Shown in pieces: positions 9,184 to 21,084 of a stretch of DNA of 64,000 bases. Where the stretch lies: assembly GCA_035236585.1 (NCBI GenBank), contig CP141132.1:18513945-18577944 (forward strand). The letters are read 5' to 3'. The position numbers were made by a program, and so were the translations under genes. The DNA is from Warburgia ugandensis (Eukaryota; Streptophyta; Magnoliopsida; Canellales; Canellaceae). How positions within the stretch are numbered: position 1 is the stretch's first letter; every line of letters starts with the position of its first letter. The notes below the pieces were generated by a model. It did no database searches and was not told the DNA's origin. It worked only from the letters and a program-made list of their open reading frames with translations.

Positions 9184-12100
9184 TGTTGCACCCATATTCT
9201 AAAATTAGGATAAAGGTGAATTAACTTGTTAATCTTTTCAAATTCAGTGAAATAGGACAACCAAGGGGGGATTGAGTAGGAAGGGCCCACATAAGTTCAG
9301 TCGTAAACCGAACACAATTTTGGATACATTTTGAATCCTCAGAACTTCTTAAATTATATATCTTATAAGGGAATAAATGACTTGAAATCTCATTCTAGAT
9401 TCATAGCAAATTTCAAGGAATTTTAATTTAAAATAAAATTGTTATCATAAATCAATCAATTATAAAAGAAATTCAAAAATAAATTTAAAATATTAAAATT
9501 TGATGATGAAGACTCAATTATTGGATTGTGCTTGATAAGAGCTTTCCAAAGACACTGAGAACTTATGAAATGGAGGCTGAGACCCAAAAATCCAAAAAAT
9601 TTACAAATAAAAAAAGGGGGTCGAAATTGATAATGACACCACCTTCAGTTAATTATTAGTGATACAATGAGTCACGAGAAAGCGAGTCCACACGTGTGAG
9701 CCAAACTCACTACATGGACTCAACTCTCCCTCCATGTGTCAAAGACTAGAAACAAGGGAAAACCCAATTTTTCTCGACGATCCCCATTGCTTCTTCCCTC
9801 CCAATAGCTTTGATTAAATGGAACCCTATAGGATTCTCTTCTCTCATCACTTTTCCCCTTAGGCCATTGAGCTCCTTTCGTCCACTTGTCTTCTTCGAGC
9901 ATCACCTCCTTTAGTTAGATCGCACCTCACTCTACCATCATGCTTCTTCCCTTGGGGTTCTTCTCCCATGCAATTTTTGGACAAAGACTTAAAGTGATGA
10001 ATGACCACCTAAAACCAACCGTAGATTGGTTGATCGGGTAAGTCCTTCTCCCTTCCTTTTTCTTCTCCTTCATTTTCATTTCCCTCATAGTTGTTCCCAA
10101 CCACCATTCATCATTACTGTCACTATTTTTTGGTGACAGGAACAATGAAATCAACAGAGGAAGCCAACTATTGGAAAACATAGTCAACGAAATGGTGTTG
10201 TATCAATTATCCAAACCATTCACCCTATTCCTCATGTGATCCTAAGTGAAAACCCTTTGGTTTCATGAAGATGCGTCAAGTAATGACACTAAAAATGGAG
10301 AAAAAATAGTAAATCTTGCCACTTTTAAAAAGTAAGATAAAATAAGGCCAAAAACCCAAGATTCTTGTAGAATTTACAAAGAAAAATTAGATAGAACTCT
10401 AATTCATGATATTTTGAACAAATCTATGCAATTTAATGAAGTTTTCATACTATGTACATCGTCGATGACGATCAGAATCTGAGTCATCTTCTCTGGTGAC
10501 AACAACTTTTTCTAGTGTGACCCTAAAAATGGAAATTTTTGGTATTTGAATAATTCATGCTTAATCTTTTCATCCATGACAATGGATCTTCTATCAAAAG
10601 CTATTTGATTAATGCATTTTTATCAAAATAATTGGTAGTGCATTAGGAAAACCTTGATATTAACATTTGACTGTTAAAAACATGATTGGAAGGTAGATCT
10701 ATGTAATTTATGACTCTAATTATATATTAGTAATGACTTGCGACAAAATGACAAACCAATTATACACTAGTTAATGCAAGCTAGATCTGACCATCCAAAG
10801 TTCGATCAGCAACGATCAAATGTTAGGAAAGGTGATCAGACCATGGATTCTGATTAAAATCATCAAATTGCTAAACAAATTGTCTTTAATAATGTGAATT
10901 AAAACCTCTAGAGGTATGAACATCTATTTAGATCGTTGATTAGAGGCCAATGGTGTTGATCTAAGTAGATAGCAACCAATCAATGTCTTGATTATCAATC
11001 TAGATATTAGAGGTTAGATCAATGACAGTATGAGTAGAGATCTTGAAGTAATTATATTAATTTATATAGAATTCTAAAATTTACTTATAACTTGTAATCT
11101 TAATCCAAGTTTTAAATACTATTTGAAAGGTATTGATAAATGATTTGTGAGTTGTACTTAGAACTAAGGTAAGAACCCTAAACTCTCCTTTATCCTTAAA
11201 TTTATGTTGATGTGTTCACTTCATATTTACCATTATGGATGTGTAAAATATATAGATTATTATATTGATTGAATGGATTATACGAATTGCAATTACTTGT
11301 TGAAATTTTCATGCATAATTAATCATTCTTAACTATTATGATGGTGTTAATTATGATGAAATGGGACAATCCCAAGATCCTAAGCCTTGAGGGCCACTTG
11401 GTAAACTATGATTACTCCTTCCAAGATGGTAAACTGTGAGGAAAAGGGCTACCTGGGTGATTGCAACTAAGGTGAAGCCACCTAAGATGGTAAATCCTGA
11501 TGAATGGATTGTCAGTTAATGAGCCTCCCAAGATGATAAACCCTAAGGGAAAGTCTACCTAGTTCTTTGGGATCGCTGTGGAGCCACCCAAGATGATAGA
11601 CCATGAGGGATGAGCTGTCAGGTATTAAGCCTCCCTAGATGTTAAACCTTGAGGGAAATGGCTGCTTAGTTTCCTAGGATCATGATGGAGCCACCCAAGA
11701 TGGTAAATCCTGAAGGATAAGCTGGTAGATTTGAGTCTCCCAAGATAGTAAACCCTAAGAGAAAGGGCTACCTAGTTGATTGCGAGTAAGATGGAGTTGC
11801 CCAAGATGGCAAATCCCGAGGGAACCTGACATTGGAGCTATCCAAGATGATAAATCTTGAGGGAAAGGGCTACTTGGTTCTTTAGAATCTTGGTAGAGCC
11901 ACCTTAGATGATAAATCTTGAGGGTTTGGTTGTTTATATATAATATTCATAATGGGCTGTCTAAGATGGTAAACCTTGAGGGAGATGACTATTTGATTTG
12001 TGTGATGATGCCATGCTTATTTATTATTGCTGAGAAAATAATCAAATCAAATAAATTCCTATATGGTTTTATCTAAATGTTATACTTAGTCTTATAATTT

Positions 12101-12855
12101 GAATTTGGAATAAATTGTAATTTTGGTTAGATGCTAGTATGTTATACCTAATATTACATGTTCATGACTTTGTTAATTATCTATTGAAATAGAAATGAAT
12201 GTTCTATGGCTGGACATGAATGTGGAGTTGAGCTAAGCTCAACAAGACTGGTAGGGATATGCATGAGTTTAGTTCTTTTTCCTTACTAAGCTTTGCAACT
12301 CATATTATTATTTTTTAGGTACTAGTCAAGCTGACAAAGGGAAGACACTTGTTGGAAATGAATGAAGCCTAACTAGTAGATATTTTCATATTTTGTACTG
12401 TATATTATGTTGGTGATGAACATGAGTTGTGCTACATAATCTGACGAGTAACTCTATGCATTTATTTTTAACATTTTGTATATTTTTAAGTTGATGGTGT
12501 GTACATGAGATTCAGTTAGAAAACAGGAATTGTGATAAATTTACTATGGTGAATTGTGTAGAGATTGAGTCTCCAATGGACATTTTAAAACTATTATACT
12601 CTTTATCAGGTGAATCACATCACATGCATTAAATGCACAAGTTTGTAAAACAAAGGAGATTTTGCCCCAATTTTGGTTGGAATTAAGTATTCAAAATTCT
12701 ACTATCTAAACCATGACTTGCACAAGACAAGAGCATCTAGCTCTTTTGATACTTCTGTTGCAATATTAAAAAAGAAAAGTCATGCAGGCTTTGCTTGAGC
12801 CAATCACTATGTTTGATTATATTAAACCATGGCCTCAGGGTTCGGGGTTGCTACA
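9184..12855 (+). repeat. Solo LTR with perfect 5-bp target duplication
   Basis: A 3,672-bp unit begins TGTTGCACCC and ends GGGTTGCTACA, ends that are inverted relative to each other as in LTRs. It is flanked on both sides by GAAGT (9179-9183 and 12856-12860), a perfect 5-bp target-site duplication. No primer-binding site, polypurine tract or pol gene adjoins it, so it is a solo LTR left by LTR-LTR recombination. The end GGGTTCGGGG..TACA resembles Tekay/Del-type chromovirus LTRs in plus orientation; this lineage call is inference. The unit contains the tandem array 11372-11985. Near 12320 a T-rich run ends TTTTTTAG/GTACT, similar to a splice acceptor. Confidence 0.88.
11372..11985 (+). repeat. 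Alternating 60/46-bp tandem array in the solo LTR
   Basis: Twelve diverged copies of the motif CCAAGATGGTAAACCNTGAG. Copies start near 11372, 11421, 11481, 11528, 11588, 11634, 11695, 11739, 11801, 11841, 11902 and 11960. From 11421 the spacing alternates 60, 47, 60, 46, 61, 44, 62, 40, 61, 58. The true unit is therefore a dimer of about 107 bp: one half reads GAGCCACCCAAGATGG, the other carries GAAAGGGCTACCTAGTT after the motif. No frame stays open through it. Confidence 0.85.
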
Positions 12856-12860
12856 GAAGT

Positions 12861-13930
12861 GCCTAAATCTATCCAGTGGGTTATATTGCCTTATTTGTGA
12901 CTAGCTTAATATTATTAATGATGAGATTAACTACTGGATGAGTTGATTGGGATGACCTATGAAAGATGAGACCAACAAAAGTGAATGATTAGAATAATCA
13001 AAAGCTAGCCCTACGTATGCAACTAGTGTGGACATCTACTATGGTTGAATGTGGACTGTAGTTTGTAAATATTATAGATCATTCTTTTCTAGTGACCACA
13101 AGTAGACTTTTCCAAAAGCTATGATTTTCCAATCATCATGTTCTTTTAGGTAACAAGTTCAAATTTGGGAAAATAAGATGAATGAGTCATATCAAAGATA
13201 GATGGATCATCAAGTCAAAGTAGGGCATGGAAACTTTATACTATGTGGCATTCTGATGTAACTATATGATAGCATCTAGATGGGCAAAAGTCATGGTTGG
13301 ACCAATGTTTAAGTCATCCAAAGATCAAATGAGATCCTTAGCATGACCTATCTAAGATGGGGCTAATGAAGATGAATGGTTAGATTCATAAAAAAAACTA
13401 ACTCTACTTTTTTAAGTGTTAATGTAAAGATTTGTGGTTGTTGGATGTGCACCTTTGATTATACAAGATTTATAAAAATCCATGTGCAATGATCAAGAGT
13501 ACATACTTTGGATATTAGCACTCTGATTATCTTAATTTCAAGCTCCAAAATATTAAGATTGTAGGAAACCAGTCAAATTAACAAAAACTAGATCCCATCA
13601 TGTCTAAGTGTTTCAGTTGTAGACGGAATTCATACATTTTCCTTTCATATCATTCTCTTAAATACTTATATAACCACGTGCTTTGTGCATGCCTAAAACT
13701 AGCAATGACAAAAACAAATAATCTGACCTATTGATCTTGTTAGACATTAAAATTCATGAGTCGAATTAATTTACGTATATCATGACTATTGGAATTTTCA
13801 ACTAAAAAAAATAGTAGCAAGAAGTGTTACATGGGCATGAGTTACAATTAGCTTAAATGGGAGAACAAACAAGATAAATGGGTTTGATCTTCCAAAGGCA
13901 GGGCCTAGCTAAAGAGGCTTTGAAGCAAAT
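12861..13930. other. Non-coding repetitive host sequence before the Athila element
   Basis: No gene seen. A stretch beginning GATGACCTATGAAAGATGAG (about 12951) has a diverged partner beginning CATGACCTATCTAAGATGGG (about 13341), 390 bp apart. This suggests an old two-copy repeat. Its nature is unknown. Confidence 0.4.
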
Positions 13931-16547
13931 TGATAAGTGTTCAATTTTGTATAAAAGGTACTCAATTAGTAGTCCATGTGTTATAAAATATTATCCTATA
14001 TTTTTGCCAAAATTCATAACATATGTATTTCTGAATAAATAATTCAAAAGTTTGATATCTTGTAGGTTTAGAAGCTAATCCAAAGAAAGTATGTGAATAA
14101 TCATAATTCTCCAGGATATAAGTAGGATTTTTACTTTTTTGTAGGTGTTGAGAAGATGAACCACAGGTTGAGACCAAGTAAGACAAGATTTGAAGATTAA
14201 GATCAAAAGAGGACCAAAAACTTAAGTTTAAAAGTTCAATCAAGGTTTAAGATCATCTTAGGGCAAGCAAGAAAGCTATTGGAAGATCTAAAGGTGATTA
14301 AAATGGGCCCATGCAAAAAGATATGCAATTCCACTACCTTTGCACGAGAATTGAAGCCATGCATGCAAGTATCCTTGGCTATCAAGGCAAGCTAAGGAAG
14401 CCAAGCCATTAAAGCCTTGAAGTCAAAGGACAACCATTCAAGCCATCAAAGTAAGCTACCAAGTCATGAGAGCCATGCCACATTGAGTTACACAATTAGA
14501 GGAATTTTAGAAGCAATTATCTTATGTTTAAAAATAAATTTTAAGGGACAATTAAGAGTTTGAGGAGGATTAGTACATGGTACAATATGCATGCATAGGT
14601 GGACCAATCAAGAGAGAAACCATATTTAATTTCCTTCTTTCCCTCCATCTTTTCTCTCTCTTTCCTACCCACCACATAACACACTTAGAAAGGGAAGGAG
14701 TTCCATGCCACTTTCCTTGAAAAGTGGCCCCTCCCCCCTTCTAAATCCATCCATTCCACCAACTCCACCTTGTAATTCCCTTTACCACTCAACTACCTCA
14801 CCTTCCTATATCTTTCCTATCTTTTTCCCCTCTCTTTCCATCCCTCATGTGAGATACCTTGATGGAAGGGATTCCAAACCATATCCATTGAAAGGTGGCC
14901 ATCCCTCTCCCTTTGCTTATATTTAGAAAGTCCACCTCATTCTACCTTCTAATCTTCCATCTCCAATCAACTACCTTCCTACATAGAGTCCTAGTTCTAA
15001 TTCTCTTGTTTTGTCTTATGATAGAATCTTATCAAATTGGAAAGAAATAAACTCTATATAACCCCATGAAATCCCACTCATAATTCAAGTAGAGGGGTTG
15101 CTTCTAACTTCTTGAAATCAAGCACATCAACTTGTAGGTACTCTTAGAGCTTTGGACTTCAACATCTTGGATTCTTTTCCTTATCTTCCAAACCTTCTCC
15201 TTGCTTTGTTTCTTTGATTTTTGCACTCTAAGTTTAGGATAGTACCTTGATTTAATTTTCACAGTTCATGCTTATTGCTTTCTTTGTTTAAGATCTATAC
15301 AAATAGTTCCTCTTTGATCTCTTTTCGCTCTTGCTTTCACTTCTCTTAATTTTCTTACTTAATTATTCAAGATCAAAGTTATCTTTTATTTGGTAGTGAT
15401 ATCCAAGAGGATAGGAGCTATAAATCTTTTTGTTTCACTTTCATCTTCTCCTTGTTTCTCACTCAGATTTAGGACTAGTTCTTGTTAATTTCTTTCCCAT
15501 CTTCATGCTCTTATTCTCATGATTTTTTTTTTGGATTTCAAATTCATGATATCTAATATTAGTTTCAGATTATTAAAGTTTTTTTAAGATTTATTTTGGA
15601 TTAAGTTATATTCATTGGAAAGGTGTGCAATTTTTTGGTTTATTCATCTATGTACATGTGCACAATTCATGTATCAATTTCTATCCAACAAAATTTATTT
15701 TTCACACAAAGTGTCTCCTGATTATTCTCATGCTTGAAGTTCTTGAAATTTCTAATTTTATGTTCATGTTTCATGCCTTGAATCACATGCACCTTATCTC
15801 TATCCATGCTTTATTTGATTTAAGTATAATGTGCACTATACTTGTGGATGCTTACCTTTCATGATTTACACACAAATTTTAGTAGTCTACACACCTTATT
15901 TACTTGTTTACTCATGAACCCATATAGACTTATACTTAGTTTAGTTATTGTTTTGATTAGATCCTATGTCAGCAAGGTTCATGCATATTAGCCATATTTC
16001 TACTCCATGAACCATGCGCACAACTCCATGAGTCATGCACATGGTGATTGGGTGATTTCCCTTTAAGTGGTAATTGTTTCCTTGTTTCATTATAGTTTAC
16101 CATTATTTGATTAGTTATGTGCATCTTAGTTTAGCTTTGAAAAGTTTCTTTGTTTAGTTTTAGAACTAGGAAAGAGTTAGCTTAGGAAGGTTTCCCTTTT
16201 AGCAAGTTCCCTTAAGTAAAATTTCCTAGGTTCATTCATTCTAGTTTTGCATTAGTTTCTTTTATTGAATGCATGTTAGTTAGAAAAGTTTATAATTATA
16301 TTGAAAATATCTATTTTTAAAATGTTTCCTTTAGTTCAAGTTTCTAATTTTATTCATGTTCTCCATTCCATTTTGTTTGAATTCCTAGTTTAATCAAAAC
16401 TCATCTCTCTTTGGCAAGGCTACGTAATCTAAATAAAATTTGATCAATATCCAAATGTATGAGATTCCTTGCGGAATTGACCTTTCTCATGTGCAAATTA
16501 CTTTATTTATTTGGACACTTGCTAGTAATTTTAAGAGTTACCCTAAG
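13931..16547 (+). repeat. 5' LTR of the Athila-like element
   Basis: Begins TGATAAGTGTTCAATTTTGT and ends near ...GTTACCCTAAG, just before the PBS. Two further copies in the window confirm it: 43900-46367 (3' LTR) and 21085-28782 (nested solo copy). Conserved landmarks in all three include AAGTGGC-type motifs, GTACATGTGCA and TTTTGCATTAGTTTC-like sequence. The last few bases of the LTR are uncertain by about 3 bp. Confidence 0.85.
15051..15060 (+). promoter_or_regulatory. TATA box of the Athila LTR
   Basis: CTCTATATAACCCC, conserved at the same place in the 3' LTR (near 45035), about 1.1 kb into the LTR. Likely core promoter; inference from motif and conservation. Confidence 0.55.
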
Positions 16548-16551
16548 TTTT

Positions 16552-16569
16552 TAGCGCTATTGTCAGGGA
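16552..16569 (+). promoter_or_regulatory. Primer-binding site, tRNA-Asp type
   Basis: TAGCGCTATTGTCAGGGA, a decayed form of the TGGCGCCGTTGCCGGGGA site typical of Athila and related elements, placed directly after the 5' LTR. Confidence 0.8.
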
Positions 16570-17640
16570 TTCACAAAAAAATTGTGGTTGGATCTTTATT
16601 TAGATTGTTTATCTCTAATTGTAGTTTTAGGTTTATTAGATTAGGGCTTTCTCATCATTCTTGCATACTTTGCTAATTTCTCACAAATTAACTATCTTTG
16701 TTTATTTTTTTGCGAGGGGAATTTAGTAAAAGGAGCTGCAGCGATCTTGTGGGACAAGGCTTCATCAACTTAATTAGGATTTCTTTGCTTTCTTATATTA
16801 GGTTATTGAGTGAACTTGTAATGAGACCCTATTGTAATTGCAATTATTTATTTTATTTTAAATGGGTTGTAATAATATAGAGCAAGTGTGGGGTATGGTG
16901 GCCCACACTTGATCTTCATTAGAAACCCCACTGTAAGCTTCTCTCACTCTCTTTTATTTTCTTAGTATCATTGCATTTAATGTAATTTGAATTTTAGATG
17001 GAGTGTAATTCATGTAGTTTAGGGTCATTCATTGTATTTATTGCATCTTATCAATTGGCCCACCTAGGTAATCAAATCAAGTCCTTGTATGTTCGCGATT
17101 GCAGCCCTTGAATTTTAAATTAAAATCAAGTAGTAAGAGACTTAGGATTTTGAACTTGTAAGACCTTTTTTGAAGGAGTAGATCTACGATTACTCCAGTG
17201 ACTTCTAAGCATTGTGGTTATAGTGGGCATAAAAAATCTAAGTGATTTTCCCACACCATTCATTGATGGTTATTGAGGCCAAAATGCCTCCTTCCATGAG
17301 AGTTGCATTAACCACTTTAAAGCAAAACCTAATTGGTAAGCAATAGTCAAGCTTGGATAAAAGGAGCTGTTTAGATCTAGGTCTGAAAGCTACCACCCTA
17401 CAGATTAGCAAGGATTATCAAAATAGATTGATAGCAAACCATTTACGTATTGATTATGCATCATTTAGAGCTAGGAGTCACATTTAGTTGGGTTGAATCA
17501 TTCAAATAGGTTTTCATTTAGGGCAGGCAAGGTCATCGATCTTAGAACAAAGAATTAGAACCATTTGATCTTGAGATTGAACGTGCTTATAGGCAAGGGG
17601 TGAAAAATCAAATTCTTAACCCATGGTTGAACCACTAGTA
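16570..17640 (+). other. Athila leader between PBS and recognisable gag
   Basis: Untranslated leader and the poorly conserved start of gag. Short open frames here (for example 16440-16676 and 16698-16880) have no recognisable similarity and I do not call them genes. Confidence 0.6.
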
Positions 17641-18330
17641 GTACTTGAGTACAAGGCTATTAGAGATTTCTATGCACTACTCTAGTTAAAAAATCCGTCA
17701 TACATCACCTTACCACCCACAAATGTAGACCACTTTGAACTTAAAATTGGAACATTTAATTACTCCCAACACATTATGGGCAAGAGAGAGGGAGAGGATC
17801 CATACCCACATATCAAGGAATTCCTTAATATTTGTGCTACATTCATGTTCCAAAATGTTTCGGATGATTTTATTAGACTTAGGTTGTTTCCCTTCTCATT
17901 GAAAGATAAGGCCAAATCATGGCTGAATTCTTTAGAGTTTGATTCCATTGCCACATGGGACTAGGCGTTTAAAAAGTTTATGAACAAATTCTTCCCTGTC
18001 CATAAGACTACTGCCCTTCATAGGGATATTATCAATTTCCAAAAAATAAAAAGAAAAAGATGATGAACAATACTATGAATGTTGGGAAAGGTGGAGTGAA
18101 TTGCTATGAAATTGTCCCCATCATAGATTTAAGAAATAGTAGTAAGTTTAGTACTTCTATGAGGCACTTACACCTCAAAATAAACAAATGGTTAATGCAG
18201 TTAGTGGAAGGGCTGTCATATTGAAAAATGATATAGAGGCCTGGGAATTTTACCAAACTTTAGCTAAAAATTTTCACAATGGGATTATTCTAATAGGAGA
18301 GAGAGAAATACCTATCCTCAAAAGAAAGGA
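17641..18330 (+). pseudogene. Athila gag (degenerate)
   Basis: Retrotransposon capsid protein remnant. The longest intact piece (17776-17964) carries EDPYPHIKEFLNIC and the hallmark RLRLFPFSLKDKAKSWLNSL. The frame continues past a stop as FFPVHKTTALHRDIINFQ (near 17990) and, in other frames, CWERWSELL and CPHHRF. Upstream, ITLPPTNVDHFELKIGTF precedes it. Frameshifts and stops break it into at least four pieces, so no capsid could be made. The context is right: downstream of the PBS and upstream of protease. Confidence 0.9.
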
Positions 18331-19399
18331 GGCATGTATGAAATAAGAGTGACCATCGATATGTCTTATAATTTGACTCCTTAATAGGACAAGTGGATAC
18401 TGTAGAAAATATGTTCTATACAATTACTACCCAACTAAGTACCATCATGGCTTCAAATGCATCCACGAAACCTCCATAAGAGGTTTGTTCTATTTGTTCC
18501 AGCCTAGTACATTTAAACTCAACTTATCCATCTATTAGTGTGTACACATTGAACATCTTTTGGAACAAGCGAATGCTCTAAATGCATATCACAATCTTAG
18601 CAATAGTCCATACTCTAAGACCTATAATTCAAGATGGCTAGGCATCCTAACTTGTCATGGTCAAAGAATAATTACCAATGAGGTCCATCTATGAATCCCC
18701 TACACAAAACTTTCCTAAAGCTTTAATTCTCCTGCAACCACCTAGTTTTCAACTTCCTCAACAACCAAAGAAACCATCAACTGAAGGCAATATAGTGTTG
18801 CTCTTTATGAAATAAGGGGATACTAATAAGGCCTTACACAATATCTAGAATGAGAGTAGATAGAGATCCAAGTATTACCAAATTAGAAATGCAAGTGAGC
18901 TAGTTTTCAACTGTTTTGAATGAGAGAGGAAAGGGGCATTTTCCTAGTTAACTAATTCCAAACCCTAAGGTACAATTTGAAATAGGGTTGAATTCACATA
19001 CCCAAAGACACCATGAGCAACCAAAGTCTATCACTACCCATAGGAGTGGCCACTAGGTTGATAACAAAGTAAGGTAGACTAAGGAAACCATAGAGGGGAA
19101 TGAACTAGCTAAAACACAAAAGAAAGAGCAAAGATAGAAAACTCCCACTCTATCTGAGCTTATACTGAAGGCACCTTATATGCCTAAAGCCCCATCATCT
19201 TAGCTATTAAACAAGACAAAGCAAGGAACCGATTTCAATGAGATAATGGATGCATTTAAACATGAGTAAATCCTATTAAAGACATTCTTGCTTGTGCCAA
19301 ATTTCTAAAAGAGCTCTTCACACAAAAGCATAAGCTTAATGTACAAAAGAAAGCCTTCCTTACTAAGTAGGTAAGCTCTTTGATCCAACACTAGACCCC

Positions 19400-19570
19400 T
19401 CCTAAGTTTAGAGATCCAGGTTGTCCTACCATTTCTTATGTTATTAGAAACCATGTCATTAATAGGGCACTGCTAGATTTAGGGGCCAATGTAAACTTGT
19501 TGCCATATTCTATTTATGAGCAACTATGGCTTAGTGACCTTAAACCAACCAATACCACCTTGTAGTTAGA
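19400..19570 (+). pseudogene. Athila aspartic protease remnant
   Basis: Remnant of the protease that matures Gag-Pol. The sequence reads DPGCPTISYVIRN followed by RALLDLGANVNLLPYSIYEQL and LSDLKPTNTTL, which is the Athila protease core. The family's active-site triplet DLG, used instead of DTG or DSG, is preserved at about 19475-19483. A stop follows at about 19562. Between here and 20060 only scattered fragments are readable. Confidence 0.85.
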
Positions 19571-20059
19571 GTAAGATTAGTAAATATTTCACATGGTATG
19601 ATTTAAGATGTTTTGATACAGGTGGACTAGTTTTACTTTCCTGTAGATTATCCTGAATACTTTGCCTTTGTTAGAACACGGTAATTCTAGGATAACCACT
19701 TTTAGCAATGTCAAGTGCTTATCATTAACTATAGAAACGTTGTGATGAAATTATCCTTTGGTAATATGAAAGTTAAGCTTAATATTTTTAATGCTGATTA
19801 TCAGCATCTAGACCTAAATGATTCATGTGTAGTAATCTAATTAAAGGTCTGATTCAAGTTGCTAATACACTATTGTCTATTCTAGACCCACTTGAGGCAT
19901 GTCTATCACATTTTAATGGTGATTTTGATATAGACAAGCTTGATGAGGTAAATAATCTTTTTAATGTTGCACCTATAATGGATATCTTTAAATGGGACCT
20001 TTAGTGGAACCTCTTTCTCCCTCAAATTATGTCCCAGTACCATTGGTAGAAAACCACCT

Positions 20060-21084
20060 ACCTTGGTCCTTAAACCACTCCCTAAAAATCTAAAATATCC
20101 TTACTTAGGACCAGATCAATCCTTGCCTATAATCATAGTCTCAGATCCTGATAAAAAACAAGAAGCAAAGCTTCTTGCTGTTCTTAGAGAACATAAGATA
20201 GCCTTAGGATGGACCATAGCGAACATCAAAGGGATCATCACTATTGTGTGTATGCATAGAATTCACCTAGAAGAAAATGTTAAACCATCTGAGGAAACAT
20301 AAAGGAGACTAAACTCTAACATGAAAGAGGCAGTGAGAGATGCAATGCTTAAACTCTTAGGTGTTGGTGTCATATATCTTATATCTAACAGCACTTGGGT
20401 TAGTCTAGTTCAGGTTGTCCTCAAGAAGTTTGGAGTCAATGTAATCCAAAGTGAGGATAATGAGTTAGTCCCCACTCACATGACCACCAGGTGAAGGGTT
20501 TGTATAGACTACTGAAAACTAAACACAGTCATGAGGAAAGACCACTTTTCTCTTGTCTTTATTGACCAAATGCTAGAAAGGTTAGCCAGTCATAGTTATT
20601 ATGACTTTCTTGATTGATATATAAGTTATAGTCAAATCCCCATAACACTTGAGGACTAGGAGAAGACTACCTTCACCTACCCTTTTGGGACTTCCGCCTA
20701 CCATTGTATGCCTTTTAGACTTCGTAATGCTCCAACTACTTTTCAAAGGTATATGTTGAGCATATTTTTAGATAGGGTGGAGAGGTTTTTAAAAGTGTTT
20801 ATGCATGATTTTTTAGTATTTGAATCTTCAAATGATGAATGCCTGCACCATTCAAAACTTGTTCTTGGTACCCATTAGGAAAAGAACTTAGTATTAAAGT
20901 GGGAGAAATGTCATTTCATGTTACAAAATGGCATTGTTTTAAGTCACATTATATCACATAATGGCATAAAAGTAGACAAAACTAAAGTGGATTTAATCTC
21001 TAGCCTTCCTCCTCCAAGGACGGTGAACGAAATTTGCTCATTTTTAGGCTATGGTGGTTTCTATAGATGATTCACCAAGGACTT
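20060..21084 (+). pseudogene. Athila reverse transcriptase (degenerate)
   Basis: The linker LREHKIALGWTIANIKGI and MHRIHLEENVKPSEET (20063-20302) lead into RT. The frame then runs on, with stops, through LNSNMKEAV, VCIDY-KLN, TTFTYPFGTSAYHCMPF, NAPTTFQRYM, KWEKCHFML and VNEICSFLGYGGFY. The catalytic FMDD box reads FMHD (20798-20809), so the first Asp is His. Most in-frame stops sit at conserved Trp, Arg or Gln codons (for example VTGWRVCIDYRKLN reads TTR-stop-RVCIDY-stop-KLN). The domain stops abruptly at KDF, where the solo LTR at 21085 was inserted, and the following segment resumes at 28788. Confidence 0.93.

Noticed and set aside
14705..14926. 73-codon Pro/Ser-rich frame
   Set aside because: Within the Athila LTR; the frame is not kept in the other LTR copy (44700-44930).
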